From Chloroflexota bacterium (GTDB taxonomy: Bacteria > Chloroflexota > Anaerolineae > Anaerolineales > Villigracilaceae): a stretch of DNA of 64,000 nt. The stretch lies in contig JAKOVF010000146.1 in the NCBI GenBank assembly GCA_029782225.1, forward strand, positions 48,801 to 112,800. The letters are read 5' to 3'. A model generated the notes under the pieces. That model saw only the letters and a program-made list of their open reading frames with translations. It did no database searches and was not told the DNA's origin. Position numbers and translations under genes: made by a program. Shown piece after piece: positions 41,891 to 51,095 of the stretch. Within the stretch, counting starts at the first letter, position 1, and each line of letters begins with the position of its first letter.

Positions 41891-43468
41891 ATGGCCATGT
41901 CTCGTCGCACCTACTTCATCCTCTTCCTTGCTGGCCTGATTCTGCCTTTTACCCTTTCGCTGTTTCAGCCGATCCCGGGCTATCTTGATTCGGATTACTA
42001 CTACGCAGGCGGGATTCAACTTGCCACGGGGAAAGGCTTCACCGAACCTTATCTCTGGAATTATCTTGATGATCCGCAGTCCCTACCGCACCCTTCCCAC
42101 AACTACTGGATGCCTCTCGCCTCCATCGTGGCTGCGCTGGCGATGTGGCTGACAGGTCAGATCACCTACGCAATTGCTCGAATTCCATTTATTCTCATCG
42201 CGGCTTGCATCCCACCGCTAACCGCGGCGCTGGCATATAGGTTTTCCGGTCGCCGCGACCTAGCGATCACTTCGGCTCTTCTCGCCATCTTTTCCGTTTA
42301 CCACGCGCCCTTCGTCGGTGTGAGTGATAACTTTAGCCTCTTTATGCTTTTGGGCGGGCTGTATTTTCTCGCTACTAGCTCTCTACTCACCAATCCTCTC
42401 CTCTCTCGCAATTGGTTCTTTCTCGGCATCCTCGCCAGCCTGATGACTCTTTCCCGCAGTGACGGTCTCCTCTGGCTGGGACTCACCTTCCTCCTCTCAA
42501 TTCTCCTATTTACTCCTTACTCGCAACCCATCACTCGTCGCCTGTTACTCATTGCCCGCAACCTCATTTTTACTGTCCTTGGCTTTCTCCTCATCATGGG
42601 ACCCTGGTATGCGCGCAATCTACATGTTTATGGTTCGATCATGGCTCCGGGCGGAAGCCGCGCACTCTGGCTTGACACTTATGACCAGACCTTTGCTTAT
42701 CCAGCCTCACAGTTGACGGTGCAATCATTCCTTGCCCTGGGTTGGAAGGAAATCCTGTCGGATCGACTCTGGGCCCTGGGCAACAACCTCGAAAGTGGAT
42801 TTGCGGCACATGGTGCGATCATCCTGTTTCCTTTCATCGTGATTGGAATCATAAAGTACTGGAAGGATGAACGTGTCAAGCTGGGCGCGATAGCCTGGCT
42901 GATATTGTTCGCTGTAATGACTGTCATTTTTCCGTTTGCCGGAGCACGCGGCGCATTCTTCCATGCCGGTGCGTCCCTGCAGCCGCTGTGGTGGACGCTG
43001 GCACCGCTTGGCCTTGAAGCGGCAGTCTCATCGGCGAGGAAACGCGAGTGGTTCAGCGACCGGGCCCAGGTCCTGTTTCGAAGCGTACTTGTCCTGATCG
43101 TCATCATCTTAACGGGCTACGTCGTCTGGTTCCGGATTTTCAATCTGGGCTGGGGAGAAGGTGAACCGTTCTATCCAAAAGTCGAGCAGATGTTGGTGCA
43201 GGATGGGGCGCGTCAGAATGATGTCGTGATTGTCCGAAACCCTGTCGGATATTACATCGCCTCTGGTCGCTCTGCGATCGTCGTCCCTTATGGGGATGAG
43301 CAGACCATCCTGGCGCTTTCAAAGCAATTTGGCGCGCGCTACCTGATCCTGGAATCCAAGGCGGTGCTTGCGCAGAATAAAGAACTCTATGACCAACCGG
43401 GGGGGCACGAGCATTTCAACTATCTCGGCGACATCGATGGGGCGCATATCTATGAGATCATCCCATAA
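41891..43468 (+). CDS. GT39-like polytopic glycosyltransferase
   Basis: A 525-residue protein with about eleven helices. The first loop reads PGYLDSDYYYAGG (an acidic first-loop motif), then HNYWMPLASIVAALAMWL. The C-terminal 100 residues after the last helix are soluble (GARQNDVVIVRNPVGYYIASG) and resemble the extracytoplasmic domain of GT-C enzymes. The codon usage is rich in CTC and TCC compared with flanking genes. It overlaps the next gene by 17 bases. Confidence 0.83.
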   Translation: MAMSRRTYFILFLAGLILPFTLSLFQPIPGYLDSDYYYAGGIQLATGKGFTEPYLWNYLDDPQSLPHPSHNYWMPLASIVAALAMWLTGQITYAIARIPFILIAACIPPLTAALAYRFSGRRDLAITSALLAIFSVYHAPFVGVSDNFSLFMLLGGLYFLATSSLLTNPLLSRNWFFLGILASLMTLSRSDGLLWLGLTFLLSILLFTPYSQPITRRLLLIARNLIFTVLGFLLIMGPWYARNLHVYGSIMAPGGSRALWLDTYDQTFAYPASQLTVQSFLALGWKEILSDRLWALGNNLESGFAAHGAIILFPFIVIGIIKYWKDERVKLGAIAWLILFAVMTVIFPFAGARGAFFHAGASLQPLWWTLAPLGLEAAVSSARKREWFSDRAQVLFRSVLVLIVIILTGYVVWFRIFNLGWGEGEPFYPKVEQMLVQDGARQNDVVIVRNPVGYYIASGRSAIVVPYGDEQTILALSKQFGARYLILESKAVLAQNKELYDQPGGHEHFNYLGDIDGAHIYEIIP

Positions 43469-44927
43469 GCTTGTACCGCGCGATCTTGGCGTACTTGCGC
43501 TGGCCGTCTTGCTCGTTGCTGCGATCTATCTGCTCTGGAGTCGCATCACATATGCGATTGGTTTTCCGCTTGACGATTCGTGGATCCATCAGACGTATGC
43601 GCGCAACCTTGCGCTGCGAGGCGAATGGGCCTTTCGCCCGGGGATCGTTTCAGCCGGTTCGACTTCGCCGCTCTGGTCTGTTCTGCTCGCGTTTGGCTTC
43701 CTGCTTCATCTCTCGCCGTACATCTGGACATATTTCCTGGGCGCACTGACTATGTTTGGGCTTGCCTGCCTGGGCGAGTGGGGCGTGCGCCAGATCAGGC
43801 CGGCTTATCAGCCTCGCTTCCCGTGGGTCGGACTTTTCCTCGTCTTTGAATGGCATCTGGCCTGGGCTGCGATGTCCGGGATGGAGACTCTGCTCCACGC
43901 GCTTTTGGTGACGACTGTGCTAATCCTGTTGATGACCGGCTCGCGTCGCTATCTGCGCCTTGGTCTGCTGACTGCACTATCGGTCTGGGTCCGCCCCGAC
44001 GGTTTGACTCTGGTGAGTCCGGTCATGATGACGATTCTTCTTGTCGAGCCGGATATGACTGCGCGGGCAAAGGCACTTGGACGATTCATCATAGGCTTCG
44101 GGGCATTATTTGGCCCGTATCTATTGTTTAACCTGGCGATTGGCGGAACACCGATGCCAAACACGTTCTACGCAAAGCAAGCCGAATACGCGGCATGGCA
44201 ATCCAAGCCAATTTTGGAGCGGCTCGGCGAGATGCTCCTGCAGCTCCTGGTCGGAACGGGCTTCGTTGTCATACCGGGCGTGCTCGGCTGGTTAGGTTCC
44301 TCCATCCGACGGCGAGACTGGGGAAGCCTGGCGGCAATGATTTGGTGCGCGGGGTATCTCTGGCTTTATGTTTCCCGACTGCCCGTCTATCAGCATGGAC
44401 GTTACATTATGCCGGCCATGCCCATCTTTTTCCTCTTCGGCCTGTTGGGTTTCATGGAATTTGCCGACTCCCGGCTTTTCAATCGCTACCATTGGTTTGT
44501 CCAGACTTTATGGCAGGTCAGTATGGCAGTGGTTGCGATTTTGTTTGTGGGGATCGGTGCGCGTTCGTACGCAGAGGATGTGGCGCTGATCGAAAGTGAG
44601 ATGGTGCAGACCGCGAAGTGGGTCTCAGCGAACCTGCCCCCTGAGACCTTGATTGCCGCGCATGATATCGGCGCACTGGGTTACTTCGACAATCACCCGA
44701 TCATTGATCTCGCGGGCCTGATCTCGCCGGAGGTCATCCCCTTCATTCGCGACGAAGGGCGTCTGGCGATATTCCTCAATGAACGCCGGGCAGATTACCT
44801 CATCGCGTTCCCGGGCTTCTACCCGGCACTTTGCAAATCCGCAAGTGTGGTCTTCACGACGGATGGGCCCATTGCTCCCCTTTTCGGCGAGGAGAATATG
44901 TCCGTATTTCGTTGGAACCGCCCTTAA
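43452..44927 (+). CDS. GT-C-like polytopic glycosyltransferase
   Basis: A 491-residue protein with about nine to ten helices. The first loop carries FPLDDSWIHQTYARNLALRG, a DD motif followed by an H, and SAGSTSPLWSVLLAFG, both typical of one GT-C subgroup in Chloroflexota. The C-terminus is soluble and has LIAAHDIGALGYFDNHPIIDLAGL. I chose the ATG at 43452, which overlaps the preceding gene; the upstream extension of the frame runs through coding sequence of that gene. Third gene of a glycosyltransferase run. Confidence 0.83.
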   Translation: MRSSHKLVPRDLGVLALAVLLVAAIYLLWSRITYAIGFPLDDSWIHQTYARNLALRGEWAFRPGIVSAGSTSPLWSVLLAFGFLLHLSPYIWTYFLGALTMFGLACLGEWGVRQIRPAYQPRFPWVGLFLVFEWHLAWAAMSGMETLLHALLVTTVLILLMTGSRRYLRLGLLTALSVWVRPDGLTLVSPVMMTILLVEPDMTARAKALGRFIIGFGALFGPYLLFNLAIGGTPMPNTFYAKQAEYAAWQSKPILERLGEMLLQLLVGTGFVVIPGVLGWLGSSIRRRDWGSLAAMIWCAGYLWLYVSRLPVYQHGRYIMPAMPIFFLFGLLGFMEFADSRLFNRYHWFVQTLWQVSMAVVAILFVGIGARSYAEDVALIESEMVQTAKWVSANLPPETLIAAHDIGALGYFDNHPIIDLAGLISPEVIPFIRDEGRLAIFLNERRADYLIAFPGFYPALCKSASVVFTTDGPIAPLFGEENMSVFRWNRP

Positions 44928-44932
44928 TGGGT

Positions 44933-44938
44933 TAAAAT
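44933..44938 (+). promoter_or_regulatory. Candidate -10 (TAAAAT) for the two-component pair
   Basis: TAAAAT 37 bases before the response regulator ATG and just after the stop of the glycosyltransferase gene. The -35 region overlaps coding sequence and is not clear. Confidence 0.3.
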
Positions 44939-44975
44939 AAAGCACTGCCAAAACACTCATAGAAATGGGTTTGGG

Positions 44976-45677
44976 ATGAACCAGATAACACTTTTGATCG
45001 TTGATGATCACCCGCTGTTCCGTCAAGGTGTTGTGGATGCCTTGTCGTTCGAGCCTGACATGCGCGTCATGGGTCAATCAGCGAGCGGTGATGAAGCCTT
45101 GGAAATGATCCGCACGATGAAACCGTCCGTGGCCGTACTGGACGTGAATTTGCCGGGCATGAACGGCCAGCAAATCACTCATCAGGTAACACAGGACAAA
45201 TTACCCACGCGCATCCTTTTAATGACCGGATATGATGATGTGGAACAGGCCATCCATGCCGCCCTCGCGGGCGCCCACGGTTATTGCTCCAAGGATATTC
45301 AGCCGCAGACCCTTTCCCGCATCATTCGCGAAGTTGCTGAAGGAAAATACGTTTTCAGCGAAAATGTTTTTAATCACCACGAGTTGGAGCGCTGGGTCGA
45401 GGAACAGATTGAAGGTGCGCGGCGGTCTTATAGCGAGCCCGGCAGCCCGTTCCATCCGCTTTCCGAGCGGGAAATGGAAGTACTGGCCTGCGTCGTGCGC
45501 GGTATGAGTAACAAGGAGATTGCCAGTCTTCTTGGCATCAGTCACCAGACGGTAAAGAATCATGTCACGGCGATTCTGCGCAAATTTGGCGTTGAGGACC
45601 GCACGCAAGCCGTTGTCTATGCCCTAAAGCGCGGCTGGGTCACGCTCAGGGACACAGATATTCGGCGTCAGGAGTAA
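44976..45677 (+). CDS. NarL/FixJ-type response regulator (DegU-like)
   Basis: A 233-residue regulator. The receiver domain (about 5-125) has the acidic pair in LIVDDHPLFRQG, the phospho-acceptor Asp in VAVLDVNLPGMNG (about 58), Thr in LLMTGYDD and Lys in YCSKDIQ. The C-terminal LuxR-type helix-turn-helix (about 165-225) reads LSEREMEVLACVVRGMSNKEIASLL and SHQTVKNHVTAILRKFGV. It precedes its kinase gene by one base. Regulation of the neighbouring Tad pilus locus is an inference from position. Confidence 0.93.
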   Translation: MNQITLLIVDDHPLFRQGVVDALSFEPDMRVMGQSASGDEALEMIRTMKPSVAVLDVNLPGMNGQQITHQVTQDKLPTRILLMTGYDDVEQAIHAALAGAHGYCSKDIQPQTLSRIIREVAEGKYVFSENVFNHHELERWVEEQIEGARRSYSEPGSPFHPLSEREMEVLACVVRGMSNKEIASLLGISHQTVKNHVTAILRKFGVEDRTQAVVYALKRGWVTLRDTDIRRQE

Positions 45678-45678
45678 C

Positions 45679-46707
45679 ATGGTCAACAAAGAATTGGAGA
45701 CAGCTTCACCTGATTCAGCGGTGGATTATCAGGCTGAGTTGGATGAAACTCGGCGTTCTTTGCGTGAGGTCACCCTGATGATGGAACAGAGTCAGGGCGA
45801 ATTGTCCAAGATCACCCAGAGAAACGCAGCGATTACGGCTCATCTTCAGCAGGCCCAGCGACAGTCGCAGATCCCGGTGGAGGAACTGCGCATGGCATAC
45901 GATTCAGCCCTGGACGCGCAACAGCGGCTTTTTGTGATGCGCGGCCAGTTGGAAAAGCTGCAGAATGATAAGAACCACCTGGAAAAAATGAAATCGATAC
46001 TGGAGAACATAGTCTCCGGGATAGAAGGGGAGGGGTCGAAGGCCTCAGCGGCCGCGAAAGGTCAATTTGCTGGAATCGAAATGATCGTCAACGCACAGGA
46101 GGCGGAGCGCCAACGCTTATCCCGTCAAATGCATGATGGTCCTGCCCAGGCACTGTCCAATTTCATTTTGCAGACCGAAATTGCGATGCGCCTGCTGGAT
46201 GTGGATCCTGCCCAGGCAAAGGATGAATTGAGCAGTCTGAAATCCTCGGCCATGGGCACATTCCAGAAAGTGCGAAATTTTATTTTTGAACTTCGTCCCA
46301 TGATGCTGGATGACCTGGGGCTGATCCCGACGATTCGCAAGTACGTGGATGCTTTCAAGGAACAGACTGGCCTCGACGTCAATGTGAATGTGACCGGTAA
46401 TGAGCGTAGACTGGAAGCCTATATTGAGGTGATGATCTTCCGTGCACTTCAAGAATTATTGGGGAATGCGGCCCGGCACAGTCAGGCTAATTTGATCAAA
46501 GTTCATGTGGACCTGGGCAATGATCTGGCCCGAGTCACCGTCGATGACAATGGAAAGGGCTTTGATCCCGAGACGGTCCAGCAATCGAATAATCTTGGCC
46601 TGAAGCTGATCCGGGAGCGTGCTGAGATGCTCGGCGGTACTTTTGAAATCGATACATCGATCGGAAAAGGCACGCGGATCGCCTTCACCGTTCCCCTTGA
46701 AAGTTGA
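45679..46707 (+). CDS. Cytosolic HisKA_3 sensor kinase (DegS-like)
   Basis: A 342-residue kinase without membrane segments. The first 130 residues are coiled-coil (REVTLMMEQSQGELSKITQR; QRLFVMRGQLEKLQND). The dimerisation helix has the phospho-acceptor in ERQRLSRQMHDGPAQALSN (His about 152), followed by FIFELRPMMLDDLGL, the HisKA_3 hallmark. The ATPase domain has the N-box FRALQELLGNAARHSQA and the G-boxes VDDNGKGFD and GLKLIRERAEMLGG. It resembles Bacillus DegS in layout, so it senses an intracellular signal. A strong terminator follows the gene. Confidence 0.92.
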   Translation: MVNKELETASPDSAVDYQAELDETRRSLREVTLMMEQSQGELSKITQRNAAITAHLQQAQRQSQIPVEELRMAYDSALDAQQRLFVMRGQLEKLQNDKNHLEKMKSILENIVSGIEGEGSKASAAAKGQFAGIEMIVNAQEAERQRLSRQMHDGPAQALSNFILQTEIAMRLLDVDPAQAKDELSSLKSSAMGTFQKVRNFIFELRPMMLDDLGLIPTIRKYVDAFKEQTGLDVNVNVTGNERRLEAYIEVMIFRALQELLGNAARHSQANLIKVHVDLGNDLARVTVDDNGKGFDPETVQQSNNLGLKLIRERAEMLGGTFEIDTSIGKGTRIAFTVPLES

Positions 46708-46717
46708 AAACATCATT

Positions 46718-46753
46718 AACCCGCAGAGTTCTCTTCCCTGCGGGTTGTTTTTT
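46718..46753 (+). terminator. Rho-independent terminator after the kinase gene
   Basis: AACCCGCAG pairs with CTGCGGGTT around an 11-base loop, followed by GTTTTTTG. It separates the two-component pair from the flp gene. Confidence 0.9.
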
Positions 46754-46855
46754 GTCTGTTTCGTAGAGCTTGGGAGGGGCAATCGCGGTATACTTCGGAT
46801 TACAGATTTGTAAGTCCTGGCCCCCGTGCCACCCACCATTTTCCATCAAGGGCTT

Positions 46856-46874
46856 TATAATCGAGACAGTCTCG
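46856..46874 (+). promoter_or_regulatory. flp promoter -10 with adjoining palindrome
   Basis: TATAAT (46856-46861) is followed at once by CGAGAC-A-GTCTCG (46862-46874), a palindrome centred on the expected transcription start. No clear -35 box is present, which suggests activator help. The palindrome is an operator candidate. Confidence 0.45.
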
Positions 46875-46916
46875 CCGAGTTTGCAAGAGTACCTTCTTGG
46901 AAAGGAGGTGACGGTC

Positions 46917-47075
46917 ATGTTGTTTGCACCTAAAGAACAGGGCCAGGGTCTAGTGGAATACGCATTGATCCTTGTTTTGGTCGCTATTGTTGTTTTTGCA
47001 GCCCTATTGATACTTGGCCCGATCGTCGGTAATGTCTTTAGCAAGATCAACTCAAGCATGAATAGCTTTGGCTAG
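46917..47075 (+). CDS. flp: Flp/Fap-type pilin
   Basis: A 52-residue type IVb pilin subunit. The short leader MLFAPKEQG is followed by QGLVEYALILVLVAIVVFAA, with the conserved Glu at position 5 after the cleavage glycine and the adjoining Tyr of Flp pilins. The hydrophobic stretch forms the pilus core helix. AAAGGAGGTGA, an almost perfect Shine-Dalgarno, is at 46901-46911, in line with high expression. The frame is open upstream to 46770 but that part is non-coding leader. No prepilin peptidase gene is present in the window. Confidence 0.93.
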   Translation: MLFAPKEQGQGLVEYALILVLVAIVVFAALLILGPIVGNVFSKINSSMNSFG

Positions 47076-47091
47076 CTCACTCTTTTTTATT

Positions 47092-47130
47092 AAAAAAGTG
47101 GGACTCTGAGAGACAGAGTCCCACTTTTTT
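47092..47130 (+). terminator. Strong terminator after flp
   Basis: AAAAAAGTGGGACTCTG pairs perfectly (17 bases) with CAGAGTCCCACTTTTTT around a five-base loop. It should make flp a single-gene transcript, letting pilin be made in excess of the assembly proteins. Confidence 0.92.
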
Positions 47131-47158
47131 CGGAATAATGATTTTGCGATTTTTCTTG

Positions 47159-47164
47159 TATAAT
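47159..47164 (+). promoter_or_regulatory. -10 element (TATAAT) for the cpaB-tadC operon
   Basis: TATAAT 51 bases before the cpaB ATG, downstream of the flp terminator. A good ribosome binding site (AGAGGAGAA) is close to the ATG. The -35 region is poor. Confidence 0.5.
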
Positions 47165-47214
47165 AAGTATGTTATAAAACACCCTAATTTGGGTCGCAAA
47201 GAGAGGAGAACCTG

Positions 47215-48327
47215 ATGCGTCGTGGTCGAATACTGATCTTTGTGGTGTTGATTTTGGTCATAGGTCTGGTTGTCGCGTTCGTAGCTCTTCGACAGTTTCT
47301 AGGATCACCAGTTAACCAACCTTCTCAAACCACAGATGTAAATGTCTATGTAGTAGGTCAGAGTATCCCGCAAGGCGGCGACATAACCGAGTCGGTGTTG
47401 ACCACCATCTCGCTCCCGCAGGACAAAGTGGCCGCTGTCATGTTTACGACTGATGAGTTGGGTGTCTTAACCAGCAATAAGGTCGCAAAATACCCCCTGG
47501 ATCCAGGGGTAATCATTACCGAGTCGATGATCGTCGATAGATCTGCGGCGGTGCCGATAGCGGGCCCGCAGTGGGCGGCCCTGATCCCGCCCGGTATGAC
47601 AGCGATCACGATTCCTAGTTCACGCCTGGCGTTAGCGGGCTACGGAATTGATGACGGAGCGCACGTAAACGTCAATGCCTGCTTCCTCTTTATAGATATT
47701 GACCCAACCTTTCAAACGGCTCTCCCGAATTTAACGGCGGCGCTGACCGGGACCGGGGTTGGTCCCGATGCCCTACCAACGCTCTCGCTCGGAGTGGGTG
47801 CTGCAGGTGGGGCTCAGGGACGTCTGGAGTTGGAGCCGTCAGTCCAACAGCCTTATTACCTGATTCCATCGGAGGCGCAGCGTCCGCGTCAGGTCTGCCA
47901 GATGATTTTGCAGGACGTGGTTGTTCTAAAACGTGGGAACTTCCCATTGACTTCGGGTGCCAGTACGCAGCCTGCGGCAGACCAGAATGCTCAGCAGACG
48001 CAACCGGCTGCCCCCGATATCGTGACCTTGATCGTTTCGCCGCAGGACTCGGTCACTCTTTCATATTTAGTCTTTGCCTGCGGCAGGACCGTCGCACCCG
48101 TTGGAGGTCAGACTCCATCAGAAACGTTATGTAACACGCAGATTCTCTTGACCTTGCGTAATCCGAGTGATCAAGCTCGTCAGGCTACGGAAGCTTCGAC
48201 ACTCCAGTTTCTGTTGAGCCAATACAATATTCCGGTTCCTGCCAAGCTACCGTACTCCATGCAGCCGGCGCTCTCTGCGCTGATGCCGCCCTCACTGCCA
48301 AATGATGCGGTCACGGTTTCCCCATAA
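47215..48327 (+). CDS. cpaB: CpaB/RcpC-like Flp pilus assembly protein
   Basis: A 370-residue protein with one N-terminal membrane helix (about 5-26) and a SAF-like domain: VYVVGQSIPQGGDITESVLTTI and VAKYPLDPGVIITESMI. A long C-terminal extracytoplasmic region follows with paired cysteines (VNACFLF, RQVCQMI, VFACGR, TLCNTQ). In diderm bacteria CpaB/RcpC works near the secretin; here no secretin gene is seen, which fits a single-membrane cell where the protein may guide the pilus through the wall. Confidence 0.85.
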   Translation: MRRGRILIFVVLILVIGLVVAFVALRQFLGSPVNQPSQTTDVNVYVVGQSIPQGGDITESVLTTISLPQDKVAAVMFTTDELGVLTSNKVAKYPLDPGVIITESMIVDRSAAVPIAGPQWAALIPPGMTAITIPSSRLALAGYGIDDGAHVNVNACFLFIDIDPTFQTALPNLTAALTGTGVGPDALPTLSLGVGAAGGAQGRLELEPSVQQPYYLIPSEAQRPRQVCQMILQDVVVLKRGNFPLTSGASTQPAADQNAQQTQPAAPDIVTLIVSPQDSVTLSYLVFACGRTVAPVGGQTPSETLCNTQILLTLRNPSDQARQATEASTLQFLLSQYNIPVPAKLPYSMQPALSALMPPSLPNDAVTVSP

Positions 48328-48378
48328 TGATTTGACGGTTACCGTTAAAGAATTTACGTCCTTAAAGTAGGTTAGGAT

Positions 48379-49617
48379 ATGCCCGGTGAAAATGTTCGTG
48401 TTCTCATAGTTGATGACGTAGCTGAAACACGAGAGAACGTGAAAAAGCTGCTGCAGTTTGAGGCCGATGTGGAGGTGGTTGGGGCTGCGCGTTCCGGCAA
48501 AGAAGGGATTCAACTGTCCCAGGAGCTCAATCCGGATGTCGTGCTGATGGATATCAATATGCCCGACATCGATGGCATCACGGCGACAGAAACCATCCGG
48601 CAGAGGTCGCCCCATGTGCAAGTGATTATCCTGTCCGTGCAGGGCGATCAGAATTACATGCGGCGTGCCATGCTGGCTGGCGCCCGGGACTTTTTGACCA
48701 AACCACCGAGCGGCGATGAGTTGATTTCGGCGATACGTCGTGCCGGCGAAATGTCCCGCTATGAGCGGGCCAAGGCCGGGCAATCCTACGCGGCGGCGGG
48801 TGCAACAGGCACTGCCATCCCTGGCGCCAACCTCAACTTGCTTTCCAATGGTAAGATCGTCATGGTTTATAGCCCCAAAGGGGGAACGGGGTGTACCACC
48901 GTTGCCGTCAATCTTGCGATGGCCCTGCACAATGAAGACACGCGTGCGGTGCTTGTGGATGGTAACCTCCAATTCGGCGACGTGGCGGTGTTCATCAATG
49001 AGCAGGGCAAAAATACTATACTTGAGCTTGCCCCTCGCGTGGATGAACTGGAACCGGAAATCGTCAGCGACCTTCTGATCAAACACGATCCCTCCGGGGT
49101 GCACGTGCTGGCGGCTCCGCAGCGGCCCGAATACGCAGAAAAAGTATCTGCTGAGCAGTTCGTCAAGATTTTGCAATACTTACGACGCATGTACGCCTAT
49201 GTCATTGTGGATACGTCAACGATTTTGACGGACATCACACTTTCTGTGGTGGACACCAGTGATGTGATCGTCATGGTAACAACTCAGGAAATTCCTGCCA
49301 TCAAGAATTGCCGACTCTTTCTTGATTTACTTCATACAATGGGTGTAGTCCGCGAGCGCATCGTTTTCATTATGAACCGATACGATAAGCGGATTGCCAT
49401 TACGCCCGAGCGGGTTGGAGAAAACCTCAAGCAGGAAGTATCGGTTGTGATCCCCATGGATGAAAAGATAGTTATACCATCGGTAAATCGTGGCGTACCT
49501 TTTATGTTGGATAACAAATCGCAGCCAGTTGCACGAGGTATTTTATCGTTGGCCGAATCGGTCCGTGCCCGTGTGATCGCTTTAGAGTCGCTGGGCGAGC
49601 CGGTCAGTAAGCGTTAG
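48379..49617 (+). CDS. cpaE: CpaE/TadZ-like protein: receiver domain plus ParA-type ATPase
   Basis: A 412-residue protein. The receiver domain (about 6-125) keeps all phosphorylation residues: the acidic pair in VLIVDDVAET, Asp in VVLMDINMPDIDG (about 57), Ser in IILSVQ and Lys in FLTKPPS. The second half is a MinD/ParA-like ATPase with the deviant Walker A SPKGGTGCTTVAVNLA (about 163-178), then LVDGNLQFGD and VIVDTSTILTD. TadZ proteins mark the assembly site at the pole. In many CpaE proteins the receiver is degenerate; here it looks active. Confidence 0.9.
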   Translation: MPGENVRVLIVDDVAETRENVKKLLQFEADVEVVGAARSGKEGIQLSQELNPDVVLMDINMPDIDGITATETIRQRSPHVQVIILSVQGDQNYMRRAMLAGARDFLTKPPSGDELISAIRRAGEMSRYERAKAGQSYAAAGATGTAIPGANLNLLSNGKIVMVYSPKGGTGCTTVAVNLAMALHNEDTRAVLVDGNLQFGDVAVFINEQGKNTILELAPRVDELEPEIVSDLLIKHDPSGVHVLAAPQRPEYAEKVSAEQFVKILQYLRRMYAYVIVDTSTILTDITLSVVDTSDVIVMVTTQEIPAIKNCRLFLDLLHTMGVVRERIVFIMNRYDKRIAITPERVGENLKQEVSVVIPMDEKIVIPSVNRGVPFMLDNKSQPVARGILSLAESVRARVIALESLGEPVSKR

Positions 49618-49625
49618 GAGATTGT

Positions 49626-51071
49626 ATGTCATTGCTTAAACGAATAGAACAAGGGCAGAACCAGAATAGTCCACAGGGTAGTCCATCGCCTGCGCCTAAG
49701 CCTTCCACGGGCGGGGGGGCACAATCCGGTAGCGGCGATAGTTCCCGCCTCTCTTCCTTACAGGCCAGACGTGTCAGCGCTCCGATTACTTCCCCTCAGG
49801 CCGGGTCCTACTTTGATCTAAAGACTCGTGTCCAGAATAAGCTATTAGCGGAGCTTGATCCGTCCATGGATATTTCCAAGACGGATGAAGTACGGCGGAC
49901 CATTCAAGAGCTATTCGAACAGATCCTTACGGAAGAAAACATCGTTTTATCCAGACCAGAACGTGCACGCTTGTTCGAGCAGATCGCAGCGGAGATTCTA
50001 GGTTTTGGTCCTTTACAGACTTTACTGGAAGATGACACAATTACAGAAATCATGGTCAATGGGGCGAAGAACATATATATTGAACGCAAGGGCAAACTGC
50101 ACCGGGTCCCGGTTACTTTTGAAAATAATGATCATGTGATGCGTATTATTGATCGCATCGTAGCTCCTCTGGGGCGCCGTATCGATGAGGCCAGCCCCTA
50201 TGTCGATGCCCGTCTTCCTGATGGATCCCGCGTGAACGCTGTCATACCGCCGATCTCTCTCGTTGGCCCGGTACTGACCATCCGTAAATTTGCGCGCAAC
50301 CCCATCACGCTTGAACAACTGGTGCAGTTCGGTTCAATTTCACAGGAAGCGCTACAATTCCTGAAGGCGTGCGTTGAATCCCGGTTGAATGTGGTCATTT
50401 CGGGCGGTACGGGTTCAGGCAAGACGACGCTTTTGAATATTCTGTCGAGTTTCATACCGGCAGATGAGCGCATTATTACAATTGAAAACGCGGCAGAATT
50501 GCAGCTTCGTCAGGAGCATGTGGTAACACTCGAATCGCGGCCGGCTAATATCGAAGGTCGCGGTGAAATTACAATTCGTCAGTTGGTCATCAACGCCTTG
50601 CGTATGCGCCCTGAAAGAATCATCGTTGGCGAAATCCGCGATGAGGCTGCGCTGGATATGTTGCAGGCCATGAACACAGGTCACGATGGTTCCATGACAA
50701 CGTTGCACTCCAACGGCCCACGCGATACCCTTGCCCGTCTCGAAACCATGACCTTAATGGCGGGGATGGATCTTCCCGCAAGGGCGATCCGTGAGCAGGT
50801 CGCCTCTGCCATTGATGTGATTGTGCATCAGGACCGTATGCGCGATGGTACCCGCAAGGTCGTGAATATCACTGAGATCAGCGGTATGGAGGGTGATGTC
50901 ATTACCATGACCGACATATTCATCTTTGAACAGACCGGTTTCGAAAACGGCCAGATCATTGGGCATTTGCGTCCGACAGGGTTGCGGCCCAAGTTCATGG
51001 ACAAGATCGAGAACTCGGGCATTCATCTGCCTCCGTCCATCTTTGGAATTGGTGAGCGCCGGCGCTATTAA
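49626..51071 (+). CDS. tadA: TadA/CpaF secretion ATPase
   Basis: A 481-residue hexameric ATPase that should power Flp pilus assembly. A disordered Ser/Pro/Gln-rich N-terminus (1-55) precedes the N-terminal domain ([22 protein letters not shown]). The core has Walker [10 protein letters not shown] (about 261-269), [22 protein letters not shown] as Walker B region, and [14 protein letters not shown] as the His box. It follows cpaE by eight bases with AGGAGAT as ribosome binding site. Confidence 0.95.
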   Translation: MSLLKRIEQGQNQNSPQGSPSPAPKPSTGGGAQSGSGDSSRLSSLQARRVSAPITSPQAGSYFDLKTRVQNKLLAELDPSMDISKTDEVRRTIQELFEQILTEENIVLSRPERARLFEQIAAEILGFGPLQTLLEDDTITEIMVNGAKNIYIERKGKLHRVPVTFENNDHVMRIIDRIVAPLGRRIDEASPYVDARLPDGSRVNAVIPPISLVGPVLTIRKFARNPITLEQLVQFGSISQEALQFLKACVESRLNVVISGGTGSGKTTLLNILSSFIPADERIITIENAAELQLRQEHVVTLESRPANIEGRGEITIRQLVINALRMRPERIIVGEIRDEAALDMLQAMNTGHDGSMTTLHSNGPRDTLARLETMTLMAGMDLPARAIREQVASAIDVIVHQDRMRDGTRKVVNITEISGMEGDVITMTDIFIFEQTGFENGQIIGHLRPTGLRPKFMDKIENSGIHLPPSIFGIGERRRY

Positions 51072-51095
51072 AACCGCCTGCGTCCCTGAAAAGAT

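Noticed and set aside
48292..49176. 294-codon minus-strand frame opposite cpaE
   Set aside because: It lies wholly opposite a clear REC-ParA protein and in part across its promoter; it shows no family resemblance.
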